Notes: generated by a model not told the origin, from the letters alone. DNA of 23,752 nucleotides from SVTX01 sp045542075 (GCA_045542075.1 JAZQKI010000003.1:1-23752); one strand, 5' to 3'; counted from the stretch's first letter, positions 9,177 to 16,784 are shown. Made by a program: numbers and translations.

Positions 9177-11476
9177 TCTTCACCGTCCTCCGTCTCAAGC
9201 TCAAACTCCTCGTCGTCAAACTCGTCAGTACCCTGAATTTTCGGACTGTCGCTATGCTTTTTGACACTTCCCGAGGTCTTTTTGCGCGAAGACCTTTTTT
9301 TCTTTTTGTCCATATTGTTGACTATTCTGATGACTATAAACAACGCAACGGCAAGGACTATAATTATTGCCGCGATAAGAATATACTTCCACACCTGAGT
9401 ACCCGACGAGCCGTAAAGCGCGACCTTATATACGGAAAGCCCCCCTGCGTACTGACTCTCGCTTGTAGGCGTGCATATAGCGAAGCTTATGTCGGACGAA
9501 GACATAAGCTTGTCCGAAAAGCTTGATATATCAAAGAAATACTCAGTAGGCGAGCTTGTCGCCTGAGCCTTGGCGCAGTAGGTTATCTGCTGCTTTGTTT
9601 TCTTTGACGTGCCCGTGATGATTATAACGAATTCCTCGCCCGATGACTCGGTGTTAAGAGTTATTCCGATATACTTTGAGGACGGTATCTCGCTCTTTTG
9701 TACATCTCCCGAATAAAAGACTCTCCAATTTTCATTTCCACCGTTACATAAAAGGTATGTTCCCGTCTTTCCGTCAGTGTTGGAATACTCACAAAGGGAA
9801 GCATAGTACGCATCTCCCATAGGGACAAATCCGTAATTTTTTCCCAAGCCAAAGTTAAAAAGTCGCTTTGCTCCGGAGGTCTTGATATTCTGTGTGGGCG
9901 CGCCGTAATATACGCTCACGTTATTAAAGCCATCCTCGCTCTTGAGCGCCGTCCATTTGTTGCCCACAAGGGAATCCATATACGAAAGCTCTCCGACTCG
10001 GTTCGAGCCGCATATTTCAAACACATCGCACAGCGAGGTGCTATCGCCCGAGGATGTAAGCAGACCCCATGTGTCGCTTTCGTATGAGGAATAAATAAGC
10101 GCATCTATAAAGTCGTATTTCTGCGTTGCGTAATACGTGTACGCGTAGGAAGCCGCTCTGCGCGTGCTGTTATTTTCACTGTTTTTATTGTTTTTAAGCG
10201 CAAAATCGCTTATTATGACACTTCTTTGATTGTCTTCAAACTTAAAGTCGTCGGTTCCAAGTATAACTCCAAGCTCGGACAGGCTGTCGGGAGTGAGGCT
10301 TGTAGAGTGCTCGTCCGAGCTTGCCCAGACACTATCTCCGCTTATCTCACCGTATGAAAGCGCGATACCGTAGTCAAAATTACCCGTTGCCTTGGCGCTT
10401 GTGTTAAAGGAATTCAGATATGCGAGCGCGCCGCCCGACTGCGCTCTCCAGCCGTTGTCAAGGGAAATGTAGACTCTGCCGTTTGAAACGGTTGACACAA
10501 GACAATTGTGCGCAAGTCTGACCCACGCGAGATAGTATTCCTCCGGAGCATCACAGCTTCCCGAGTTGTTCCACGTGCCGCCCACGTTGACGTTCTTTCC
10601 TATTATATAGTCAATTGCCACACCGTGCTCTCCCGAATATCTGTCAGCAAAAAGACTATACAGAGCTGAGAGGTAGCCCTCTGTGGCTTTTTCGGAGAGA
10701 TTGGGCATATAATAAGTCGCCTTAGACGACGCGGCGGGGAAATACAGGCAGTCGATAGGCTGCTTTTCGTCCTTTTTGTCGGGAGTGCCGAGCACAAATT
10801 GCAAATAAACTCTAACACCCGAAGCTGTTGCCTCGCTTATAGTTTTGTCAAAATACTCGATCTGCTCTCCGTCAAAATAGTAGGTGAGTCCCTGGTCTAC
10901 CAGACTTACCGCACCGTCCTCGTAGCCTTCAAGCAGAATTTTGTCTATTCTGACCTCAAGCAAGAGGTGGTCGACGCCAAGATAGGATGCGTGACCTATG
11001 TTGTCCGTAGCAAGTCCCTTTATTGTGGAAGCGGAGGGACGTGACGCGCCGCCGCCAAGCTTTGAGATATTCTGTATATATCTCTCGTCCGTGACGGGGG
11101 TAAACTGACGGGCATCGCCCTCGCCCTCGATTATCGCGCAGACAAATGCGGTGTTGAGGTGGTTTTTTCCGTTCTCCTCAAAGGGGATCTCAAATTTTAT
11201 TGAGCTTTTCACCTTAGTCTCGGCAAGGGGCGTATAGGACTCTGCGCTTGATGTCAGATCCTTTGCGATGAGATATATTTTTTCACCCTTGTGCTCCTCG
11301 ACAAACTCTTCCGTAAAGCTTGCCTGAATTTTGACCTCCATTTTGTCTCCGCTGCCCTTAAGCTCTACGGAGGTTATATTGGAGTCAGCAATATCTCCCT
11401 TTCCCGAGCAGGAGGAAAGCATCAGCGCGCTGATAATTATAAGGCAGATACAAAAAAATATTTTAAGCTTCTTCAT
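9173..11476 (-). CDS. Large lipoprotein resembling DUF5722 (glycosidase-like fold), with C-terminal membrane helix
   Basis: A 767-residue exported protein. It has a lipoprotein signal peptide with lipobox LSSC (Cys about 23), an N-terminal beta-rich domain (about 35-130) and a central part (about 150-480) resembling DUF5722 TIM-barrel proteins: DHLLLEVRIDKILL, LTYYFDGEQIEYFDK, GVRVYLQFVLG, YYMPNLSEKATEGYLSALYSLFADRY, IDYIIGKNVN and a W-N-N pair. A distal domain (about 500-700) looks carbohydrate-binding-like (EFVIIITGTSKKTKQ ... YFFDISSFSDKL). A membrane helix (about 707-730) follows, then a lysine-rich stretch and an acidic tail. Where family members have Glu in the NE and SEQGF positions, this protein shows GKNVN and ISDFAL, so catalysis is doubtful. 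It starts 4 bases after the alr stop, with AAGGA in the alr end. The DUF5722 assignment is from memory of the family pattern and is moderate in certainty. Confidence 0.68.
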   Translation of the reverse strand: MKKLKIFFCICLIIISALMLSSCSGKGDIADSNITSVELKGSGDKMEVKIQASFTEEFVEEHKGEKIYLIAKDLTSSAESYTPLAETKVKSSIKFEIPFEENGKNHLNTAFVCAIIEGEGDARQFTPVTDERYIQNISKLGGGASRPSASTIKGLATDNIGHASYLGVDHLLLEVRIDKILLEGYEDGAVSLVDQGLTYYFDGEQIEYFDKTISEATASGVRVYLQFVLGTPDKKDEKQPIDCLYFPAASSKATYYMPNLSEKATEGYLSALYSLFADRYSGEHGVAIDYIIGKNVNVGGTWNNSGSCDAPEEYYLAWVRLAHNCLVSTVSNGRVYISLDNGWRAQSGGALAYLNSFNTSAKATGNFDYGIALSYGEISGDSVWASSDEHSTSLTPDSLSELGVILGTDDFKFEDNQRSVIISDFALKNNKNSENNSTRRAASYAYTYYATQKYDFIDALIYSSYESDTWGLLTSSGDSTSLCDVFEICGSNRVGELSYMDSLVGNKWTALKSEDGFNNVSVYYGAPTQNIKTSGAKRLFNFGLGKNYGFVPMGDAYYASLCEYSNTDGKTGTYLLCNGGNENWRVFYSGDVQKSEIPSSKYIGITLNTESSGEEFVIIITGTSKKTKQQITYCAKAQATSSPTEYFFDISSFSDKLMSSSDISFAICTPTSESQYAGGLSVYKVALYGSSGTQVWKYILIAAIIIVLAVALFIVIRIVNNMDKKKKRSSRKKTSGSVKKHSDSPKIQGTDEFDDEEFELETEDGEE

Positions 11477-11480
11477 TTTT

Positions 11481-12674
11481 TCAGTCCTTTTTCTTGTGAT
11501 ATATTCTCGGTACTCTTGATGAGGTCAGACAGAGTATCTCGTATTCAATGGTTTTCGCCTTTTTCGCAAGCGCGTGGAGTCGATCAGTGTCCTCTCCGAA
11601 TACGGTCACCTCGTCGCCCTCGCAGGCGTCGATCTCAGTTATATCTATCATGCATTGGTCCATACAGACCCTGCCGACCACGGGCGCGGGAACGACTCCG
11701 CCCTTTGTGTGTATATACAGCTCCGCTCCCGAGAACGCGCGGATAAATCCGTCGGCGTAGCCTATAGGAATGGTTGCGATCTTTCGTTCAACAGCTGAAG
11801 AAAACTCTCCGCCGTAGCCTACCTCCTCGCCGGGCGGAAGCAGGTGGATATGCGATATTATGGTTTTGAAGGTCATCACGGGGGATAACTGACATTCAAC
11901 GTATTCCGACGGAAGCGCGCCGTAGAGCATAATGCCAAGCCTCACTCCGTCAAGGTGAAACTGCGGAAATTTTACTGTCGCCGCGCTGTTACAGACGTGG
12001 CAGAAACCTACCTCAAAGCCTTTTTTCTCGAGTCGGGTCTTAACCTTGTCAAAGCGGTCGTATTGGCGGACTGTTTTCTTCTCACGCTTTTCAAAATCCG
12101 CATCGGCGTCGGCAAAATGCGTAAACATTCCTTCAATTCTTATGCCTGACAGCGACCAGATATCGCAGATCTCTGCCACCGCCTCGTTTATCTGGCGGTC
12201 GTTGTGCACGCAAAAGCCTATACGGTTCATTCCCGTATCAAGCGCGATGTGAGTTCGTACAACCACACCCGCCTCGGTAGCATATCCGTTAAGCTCTCGG
12301 GCATATCGCTCAGAGGATATGGTCTGAATTATGTCACCCTCCGCAAGCTCCCTTGCTTGATCTGGAAATGTATATCCGAGAATTATTATGTCGATTTTTT
12401 TGCCGCATCCAAGAGGGAATATCTCTCGGATCGCCGCCGCCTCCTCGATGGATGACACCGCAAAAAAGTCGCATCCCGCCTCGGCAAGCGCCTTTGCGCA
12501 CTCGGGCGCGCCGTGTCCGTATGCGTCAGCCTTGACTACGCATATTGCCCGTTGCCCGTCAAGATAGGAGCATAGTTTTTTGTAGTTTGAGACCAGCGCG
12601 TCGAGGTCAATGTGCGCCTCCGCCTTGTGCTTATCCGAAAAGGAGAGAGAGGAATATGTCCTGTATCTGCTCAT
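11481..12674 (-). CDS. alr: Alanine racemase
   Basis: Pyridoxal-phosphate enzyme that interconverts L- and D-alanine, supplying D-Ala for peptidoglycan; cytoplasmic homodimer. Its 397 residues match the family length (about 370-400). The N-terminal barrel begins AHIDLDALVSNY, and the PLP-binding Lys48 lies in VVKADAYGHG. THFADAD marks the middle of the barrel, the second catalytic base Tyr287 is in VGYGGEF, and the C-terminal beta domain contains PIGYADGF and GRVCMDQCMIDIT, all classical signatures. The ATG follows GGAGA with normal spacing. It is the first gene of a minus-strand group with the lipoprotein, AraC and GNAT genes. A good sigma-A promoter lies about 62 bases upstream. Confidence 0.97.
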   Translation of the reverse strand: MSRYRTYSSLSFSDKHKAEAHIDLDALVSNYKKLCSYLDGQRAICVVKADAYGHGAPECAKALAEAGCDFFAVSSIEEAAAIREIFPLGCGKKIDIIILGYTFPDQARELAEGDIIQTISSERYARELNGYATEAGVVVRTHIALDTGMNRIGFCVHNDRQINEAVAEICDIWSLSGIRIEGMFTHFADADADFEKREKKTVRQYDRFDKVKTRLEKKGFEVGFCHVCNSAATVKFPQFHLDGVRLGIMLYGALPSEYVECQLSPVMTFKTIISHIHLLPPGEEVGYGGEFSSAVERKIATIPIGYADGFIRAFSGAELYIHTKGGVVPAPVVGRVCMDQCMIDITEIDACEGDEVTVFGEDTDRLHALAKKAKTIEYEILCLTSSRVPRIYHKKKD

Positions 12675-12735
12675 ATTTTTCTCCGTTCTGTATGTTAAAA
12701 TTACGTGTTTATATATTTATTATCACATCATTTTG

Positions 12736-12764
12736 ATTATAACACGATAAGACAAATATTGCAA
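12736..12764 (-). promoter_or_regulatory. Sigma-A promoter of alr operon
   Basis: On the minus strand a -35 box TTGCAA (12759-12764), a 17-base spacer and a perfect -10 box TATAAT (12736-12741) stand 61 bases before the alr ATG. The surroundings are AT-rich. It is just downstream of the khpB terminator, so alr is transcribed independently of the yidC block. Confidence 0.8.
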
Positions 12765-12810
12765 TAGTAAAATTAAAAACCGACAAAAAATGTGATTTTT
12801 ATAACAAAAA

Positions 12811-12843
12811 GCTCCGCAGTCTTAACTGCGGAGCTTTGTTTTT
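12811..12843 (-). terminator. Intrinsic terminator of the rpmH-khpB operon
   Basis: A perfect 10-bp stem, GCTCCGCAGT (12811-12820) with ACTGCGGAGC (12825-12834), has a 4-base loop. On the minus strand it is followed by TTTTTGTTAT. It lies 20 bases after the khpB stop. The plus strand also has a T-run after the stem, so it could work both ways. Confidence 0.9.
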
Positions 12844-12853
12844 GGGGGAGAAA

Positions 12854-13537
12854 TCAATATTCCTCGTCCTCGTTGTACTTTTTCTGTGCGGCGATCTTCT
12901 GATCCTCAAGGTAGATAACTATCTTGCGGTTGTTTTCAGAGCCGATAGAATTTGTGGAAACGCCTGCGATTCCCTGGATCTCAGAGTGAATTATTCTTCT
13001 CTCATAAGGATTCATAGGCTCAAGCATAACGCTCTTCTTGTACTTGAGCACCTTGTCTGCCATTCTTCTGGCAAGGCTGCGGAGAGTTTCCTCTCTCTTT
13101 GCTCTGTAATTCTCCGCGTCAACCGTGATCTTGACGTGCGCTCTCTTTTCGCCGTCGATCTTCTTGTTTGCCGCAAGGTTTGCAAGATACTGAATGGAAT
13201 CGAGTGTGTCGCCGTGGTGGCCTATAAGCATACCTGCGCCCTCACCCTGAATGTCGATAAGCATACCCTCTCTCTCGGGACAATATCTCATATCAAGTGT
13301 GACGTTAAGCTGCATATCGGCTACAAGCTTCTTTACAAATTCAAATGCGATCTCCTCGCCCTTGAGCGTATAGACTGCATTTATCTTTGCAGGAACCGCG
13401 CCTATTCCGAACAAGCCCTTCTTGGGCTCGTCGATGACCTCGTATCTGATGTCCTCGGCAGCAACTCCAAGCTGAGCAGCGGCGTTAGCAACTGCATCGT
13501 CAACTGTTTTTCCTGTTACAATTATTTCTTTTTTCAC
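12854..13537 (-). CDS. khpB: RNA-binding protein KhpB (Jag/SpoIIIJ-associated; Jag-N, KH, R3H)
   Basis: A 227-residue RNA-binding protein with three domains. Jag-N (about 1-52) contains GKTVDDAV ... EVIDEPKKGLFGIG. A KH domain (about 80-150) has the GxxG loop LIGHHGDTLDSIQYL. An R3H domain (about 160-222) contains R-x-x-x-H in YERRIIHSEIQ. KhpB with KhpA binds RNAs and influences cell division and elongation in Firmicutes. The frame can be opened at a TTG (13549), but the GTG at 13537 gives the usual family start (V/M-KKEIIVTGKTV) and has GGAG six bases upstream, so that start is preferred. It follows yidC by 20 bases, the standard arrangement. The KH loop GHHG lacks the usual basic residue. 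Confidence 0.93.
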   Translation of the reverse strand: MKKEIIVTGKTVDDAVANAAAQLGVAAEDIRYEVIDEPKKGLFGIGAVPAKINAVYTLKGEEIAFEFVKKLVADMQLNVTLDMRYCPEREGMLIDIQGEGAGMLIGHHGDTLDSIQYLANLAANKKIDGEKRAHVKITVDAENYRAKREETLRSLARRMADKVLKYKKSVMLEPMNPYERRIIHSEIQGIAGVSTNSIGSENNRKIVIYLEDQKIAAQKKYNEDEEY

Positions 13538-13557
13538 GATATACTCCAATAAGTCGA

Positions 13558-14979
13558 TTATTTTTCTTCTTTTGTATCGGTATTATCTTTGCTCTTTTTT
13601 GCCTTTTTCTTGAAAAGACCGCCGAACACACCTTCAGACTTGTCGGACTCGTCCTTAAGACTTGCGCCGTTGGTCATGTTGTTCTCGGGGAGAGCTTCAG
13701 GCTCTTCGGGCTTTACCTCGATAAGCTCGGGCTCTTCGGTCTTGGGTACATAGTTGCCCTTTTCGTCATAGTCCTCGTCGTCAATGTGGTGGAGCGAGCG
13801 TACCTTGCCTACGTTTTCAGACTTCTGAACCTTCTTGGGCTGCTTGCCCATATACTCACGCTCTGCCGCCTTATAGTCCTCCTCGGTAAACTGGGGAAGG
13901 GGCATTACCTTGCTGATGATTATCTGCTTTACTACGTTGAGAATACTCTTGAAAATCCAGTATATACCAACCGCCGCGGGGACGATAAATGTCATCCACA
14001 CGCTCATCAGGGGCATCATCCAATCCATCATCTTGTTGGAGCAGCCTGCCTGAGGGTTGTTTGCCTCGCTCTGTGTGGGCTGGTATGTGAACTTACGTGT
14101 GATCTTGGTGCTGAAGAAGTAAACCACGAAGGTCAGAACGGGTACTGCGAGAAGCCAATAGAGCTTGGGATCTGCGGGAGTAAATCCGGGTGTGTATCCC
14201 ATATTGATGGGACCGATGTTGAAGTTCATGCCTTCAGCGGCCTCTGCGAGCTCCTGGATCTTGCTGTAGACTGCGTCGCCGTTAGCACAATAGCCCTTTA
14301 TGTCCTCAAAGGCTTCAACACCCTGGGTGTCAACTATTTCCTTGAACTTTGAAAGGAAGCTGATGGTACCGCTTGTTGCGACCTTCTCGCCAAGATGCTC
14401 CGTCATATACGTTGCAACGAAGTTTATAAAGGTTCCGCCCATGCCGATAACGTACTTCAAAGGATGAATAACTATGCTGTAAAGCGCCATAATTACAGGG
14501 AGCTGAACGAGCAGAGGCAAGCAACCGTTCATGGGGTTGAACTTTTCCTTCTGATAAAGGTCCTGTATTTCCTGCGTTACCTTTTGCTGAGTAGCCTGGT
14601 CGTTACGTCCCGCGTACTTTTTGCGGATAGCCATTTCCTTGGGGCGAAGCATTGCCTGCTTTTTAGAGTTGTTCTGCTGGATTATCGAGAAGGGGAGCAT
14701 TATTATCTCCACAACTATCGCAAAAATAAAGAGCGCGAGGATATAGCTGTGCGCGGGCATTATTTTTGTGATCCAGCTGATAAAGGTACCTATATAGAAA
14801 AGTATCTTATCTACGAAATTATCGTCCGATGTGAACGTGATCTCGTCTGCCTTCCAATCATCAAGCTTTTTACTGGTGTCAATAACAGAGCTGCTCGCAC
14901 AGCCTGTAAAGATAGAGAGCAAAAGCACAAGAACGACTGAGAGCAGAAGAATTTTTGTGATGTTCTTTCTTTTTAACAT
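13558..14979 (-). CDS. yidC: Membrane protein insertase YidC/SpoIIIJ (Oxa1 family)
   Basis: Inserts membrane proteins, alone or with Sec. The start at 14979 (MLKRKNITK) is chosen because GAGAGGA lies eight bases upstream; an in-frame ATG at 15021 would overlap yidD. This gives 473 residues. A lipoprotein signal ends at FTGC (Cys27), as in Gram-positive YidC. The five-helix core includes HSYILALFIFAIVVEIIMLPF, the cytoplasmic hairpin NNSKKQAMLRPKEMAIRKKY, MNGCLPLLVQLPVIMALY, a long extracytoplasmic loop and MMDWMMPLMSVWMTFIVPAAVGIYW. The C-terminal tail (about 370-473) is highly charged with Lys and Glu blocks, longer than in Bacillus and common in Clostridia. The residue usually basic in the first core helix is Glu here (VVEIIMLP). 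Confidence 0.95.
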   Translation of the reverse strand: MLKRKNITKILLLSVVLVLLLSIFTGCASSSVIDTSKKLDDWKADEITFTSDDNFVDKILFYIGTFISWITKIMPAHSYILALFIFAIVVEIIMLPFSIIQQNNSKKQAMLRPKEMAIRKKYAGRNDQATQQKVTQEIQDLYQKEKFNPMNGCLPLLVQLPVIMALYSIVIHPLKYVIGMGGTFINFVATYMTEHLGEKVATSGTISFLSKFKEIVDTQGVEAFEDIKGYCANGDAVYSKIQELAEAAEGMNFNIGPINMGYTPGFTPADPKLYWLLAVPVLTFVVYFFSTKITRKFTYQPTQSEANNPQAGCSNKMMDWMMPLMSVWMTFIVPAAVGIYWIFKSILNVVKQIIISKVMPLPQFTEEDYKAAEREYMGKQPKKVQKSENVGKVRSLHHIDDEDYDEKGNYVPKTEEPELIEVKPEEPEALPENNMTNGASLKDESDKSEGVFGGLFKKKAKKSKDNTDTKEEK

Positions 14980-15010
14980 TTGAACAGTCCTCTCGTTTAT
15001 TTTTTTGGAC

Positions 15011-15334
15011 TTAATCGTCATTGTTCAGTGGTAGGTAATAATCAAAAACAAATTTGTTGTTTTCGGGTATAGTATAGAAAACCTTTTCTCCCAAAGAGTT
15101 TTTCGGGTGCGACAGTCCTCTGATGGGAACGGGGTCGTATCCACCGGGACACAACGGCTGACAGCGGAATATTCTCGCCACGGTCAGAATCATTCCCACA
15201 AAAAATCCACGTCGGGTAAACGCCTGTATGGCGTAAGCCGAGCAGGTAGGGTAAAATCTGCAGCAGGGCTTTCTCTTTAGGGGAGATAAAAATTTTCGGT
15301 AAAAGCGAACAAGCCATATACAGAGGTATTTCAT
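15011..15334 (-). CDS. yidD: Membrane protein insertion efficiency factor YidD
   Basis: A 107-residue small membrane-associated protein. It shows the full family signature: an amphipathic N-terminus (IWLVRFYRKFLSPL), three conserved cysteines in CCRFYPTCSAYAIQAF, a hydrophobic middle (GFFVGMILTVARIFRC) and PLCPGGYDPVP. The C-terminal 30 residues extend beyond the core and are not conserved. YidD assists YidC in membrane protein insertion. Its ATG overlaps the rnpA stop by four bases (ATGA at 15331-15334), implying coupled translation, and yidC follows about 30 bases later, the standard gene order. An overlapping open frame at 15042-15317 on the same strand is only a shadow. Confidence 0.96.
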   Translation of the reverse strand: MKYLCIWLVRFYRKFLSPLKRKPCCRFYPTCSAYAIQAFTRRGFFVGMILTVARIFRCQPLCPGGYDPVPIRGLSHPKNSLGEKVFYTIPENNKFVFDYYLPLNNDD

Positions 15335-15753
15335 TTTTTCTCCGTATCCTGTGCGGAGCCGATATTTATGCGCTCCGTTTCATTTTTCTTAAACATATCG
15401 AGCTTTGAAAAGGCGTATCTGAGTTCCTTCGCGATGGCAGTGCTTTTTTGTCCCGCTATTTCGGGGCGCGCGCTTATCACGATAAGAAAACCTGTTTTTA
15501 AGTCCTTTTGTACGCAAGAATATCCCGCGCGAATAATTCTCTTTGCGCGGCTGCGGGCAACTGCTCCGCCAACCTTCTTTGTAACAGAAAGACCGAGTCT
15601 GTTCACATATATCTTCTGCGGATTCTCTTTGCAAAGTCTCTTTGCGTGGAGATCCTTCAGTACGTATACGCAGACGTATCTGCCGAAAAAGTGTTTTCCC
15701 GACTTATAGGTCTTGTTATAAAGATGATGCTCTTTAATTGCAGGATATTTCAT
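15331..15753 (-). CDS. rnpA: Ribonuclease P protein component
   Basis: Protein subunit of RNase P, which binds the catalytic RNA and the pre-tRNA 5' leader. It has 140 residues against a family norm of about 110-130, with a charged C-terminal extension. The RNR signature appears as GGAVARSRAKRIIRAGY, preceded by RLGLSVTKKVG and by YVCVYVLKD in the central cleft strand. A LIVISARPE segment lies in the C-terminal half. AAGGAGAG stands seven bases before the ATG. It lies 213 bases after rpmH, an unusually long gap that contains an inverted repeat ending in a T-run (see separate entry). It overlaps yidD by four bases. Confidence 0.95.
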   Translation of the reverse strand: MKYPAIKEHHLYNKTYKSGKHFFGRYVCVYVLKDLHAKRLCKENPQKIYVNRLGLSVTKKVGGAVARSRAKRIIRAGYSCVQKDLKTGFLIVISARPEIAGQKSTAIAKELRYAFSKLDMFKKNETERINIGSAQDTEKK

Positions 15754-15836
15754 TTCGCATCTCTCCTTGTATTTCCGCCAAGCTTCCGTGTGTTTGTTTT
15801 TTGACCCGAAAATTCTCTGCGAGTCTCAGAGCAAAA

Positions 15837-15900
15837 AACCCCGATGCCGTACATATAAGGCGCGCCTGCGGCGGCACTGTTATGATAGGTCATCGGTGTT
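15837..15900 (-). promoter_or_regulatory. Possible attenuator between rpmH and rnpA
   Basis: On the minus strand AACACCGATG (15891-15900) can pair with CATCGGGGTT (15837-15846) at nine of ten positions, directly followed by a short T-run (TTTTTTG including stem ends). The 44-base interior is GC-rich and contains GGCGCGCC. The position suggests partial termination or RNA processing that lowers rnpA relative to the ribosomal gene rpmH. The long loop makes this less certain than a simple terminator. Confidence 0.45.
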
Positions 15901-15966
15901 TTATGTTGATAGAGTTTTTCTAACTTTAAGAGCCGTAATTTTACGGTACCGAATTTACGCTCGGTA

Positions 15967-16101
15967 TTAGTAGGTCAGTCTCTTTCTGCCTTTTGCACGA
16001 CGTCTCTTGAGAACGTTTCTGCCGTCGGATGTCTTCATTCTCTTTCTGAAGCCGTGTTCCTTTTTTCTCTGACGCTTTTTGGGCTGGTATGTTCTGAGCA
16101 T
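15967..16101 (-). CDS. rpmH: Large ribosomal subunit protein bL34
   Basis: A 44-residue, very basic protein of the 50S subunit. The sequence MLRTYQPKKRQRKKEHGFRK and the ending RRRAKGRKRLTY are the classical L34 pattern: T-x-Q-P, then K-R, H-G-F, R-M, and T-x-x-G-R near the middle. The frame continues upstream, but the ATG at 16101 has a perfect AAGGAGGTG (16108-16116) at proper spacing and gives the normal family length. It is the first gene of the rpmH-rnpA-yidD-yidC-khpB operon, under the promoter at 16191-16220. In most Firmicutes dnaA and oriC lie just upstream; here rpsT does. Confidence 0.98.
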   Translation of the reverse strand: MLRTYQPKKRQRKKEHGFRKRMKTSDGRNVLKRRRAKGRKRLTY

Positions 16102-16190
16102 CTGATGCACCTCCTTGATTTTTTTCGGAAGCGTTTGGCATACAGCACATTTTTGAGGCTGTTTTACGCTTTTATACAATGACATCGTAT

Positions 16191-16220
16191 ATTATACAAC
16201 AGACAAATGGGTTTTGTCAA
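16191..16220 (-). promoter_or_regulatory. Sigma-A promoter of rpmH operon
   Basis: The minus strand has a consensus -35 TTGACA (16215-16220), an 18-base spacer and a consensus -10 TATAAT (16191-16196). It sits 90 bases before the rpmH start and downstream of the rpsT terminator, so it drives the rpmH block on its own. Confidence 0.88.
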
Positions 16221-16290
16221 GGATTTTTTTTAATTTTTTTGACTTTTCCATCAATTATTTTATAATATACGTGAGTTTTAAGGTTTTTTT

Positions 16291-16334
16291 CATAAAAACG
16301 GCGGAGACTGAAGGGTGAGATCTTCAAGCTCCGC
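16291..16334 (-). terminator. Intrinsic terminator of rpsT
   Basis: On the minus strand GCGGAGCTTGAAG (from 16334 to 16322) pairs with CTTCAGTCTCCGC (16313 to 16301), a 13-bp stem with two central mismatches and an 8-base loop, followed by CGTTTTTATG. It lies 22 bases after the rpsT stop. Confidence 0.8.
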
Positions 16335-16355
16335 TATTTTTATATAATGGGTTGA

Positions 16356-16622
16356 TTACTTGTTGAGTCCGTTGAGTGCCTTTGTGAACTGGCTCTTCTT
16401 ATGAGCAGCGGCATTCTTGTGAATAATGCCCTTGGATGCGGCAACGTCAATTCTCTTAACGGCAACCTTGTATGCTGCCTGCGCTGCTTCCATATCACCG
16501 GAAGCGATTGCTGCGTTGTACTTCTTGATGTCTGTCTTCATAGCGGACTTGAACATCTTATTCTGAAGTGTCTTTGTGGCAGTAACCTTAACACGCTTCT
16601 TAGCTGACTTAATATTCGGCAT
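16356..16622 (-). CDS. rpsT: Small ribosomal subunit protein bS20
   Basis: An 88-residue basic protein of the 30S subunit, normal for the family. MPNIKSAKKRVKVTATKTLQNK is the expected N-terminus (family: P-N-I-K-S-A-K-K-R), and the end ASKGIIHKNAAAHKKSQF is the conserved C-terminal helix (G-x-I-H-x-N-x-A-x-R/K-x-K-S). The start is fixed by GGAGGT six bases before the ATG; the open frame upstream is leader. It is a single-gene unit, with its own promoter (16711-16739) and terminator (16291-16334). In many bacteria S20 regulates its own translation; no such structure is obvious in the roughly 85-base leader. Confidence 0.98.
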   Translation of the reverse strand: MPNIKSAKKRVKVTATKTLQNKMFKSAMKTDIKKYNAAIASGDMEAAQAAYKVAVKRIDVAASKGIIHKNAAAHKKSQFTKALNGLNK

Positions 16623-16710
16623 TTCTCTACCTCCATGTGTATTTACATATGATGTACGGACGCCCTCAGTCTGAGAGGGTACATCGGGACAGCCGCTCAT
16701 ACAGTAATAT

Positions 16711-16739
16711 ATCATACCACAACTTTTTTGAAATTGCAA
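16711..16739 (-). promoter_or_regulatory. Sigma-A promoter of rpsT
   Basis: The minus strand has -35 TTGCAA (16734-16739), a 17-base spacer and -10 TATGAT (16711-16716), about 89 bases before the rpsT ATG. It uses the same TTGCAA -35 box as the alr promoter. Confidence 0.75.
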
Positions 16740-16784
16740 TAGGTTTTTTGAATTTTTTGAAATTTTTTTTGTTGTTTTTTCTAT

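Noticed and set aside
12836..13552. Plus-strand open frame of 238 codons opposite khpB
   Set aside because: Cys- and Leu-rich shadow of the khpB reading frame; the sense protein has complete Jag-N, KH and R3H domains.
15754..16300. Replication origin near rpmH
   Set aside because: Gene order made me look, but no dnaA gene and no cluster of DnaA-box-like 9-mers was found; the AT-rich part is explained by the rpmH promoter and the rpsT terminator.
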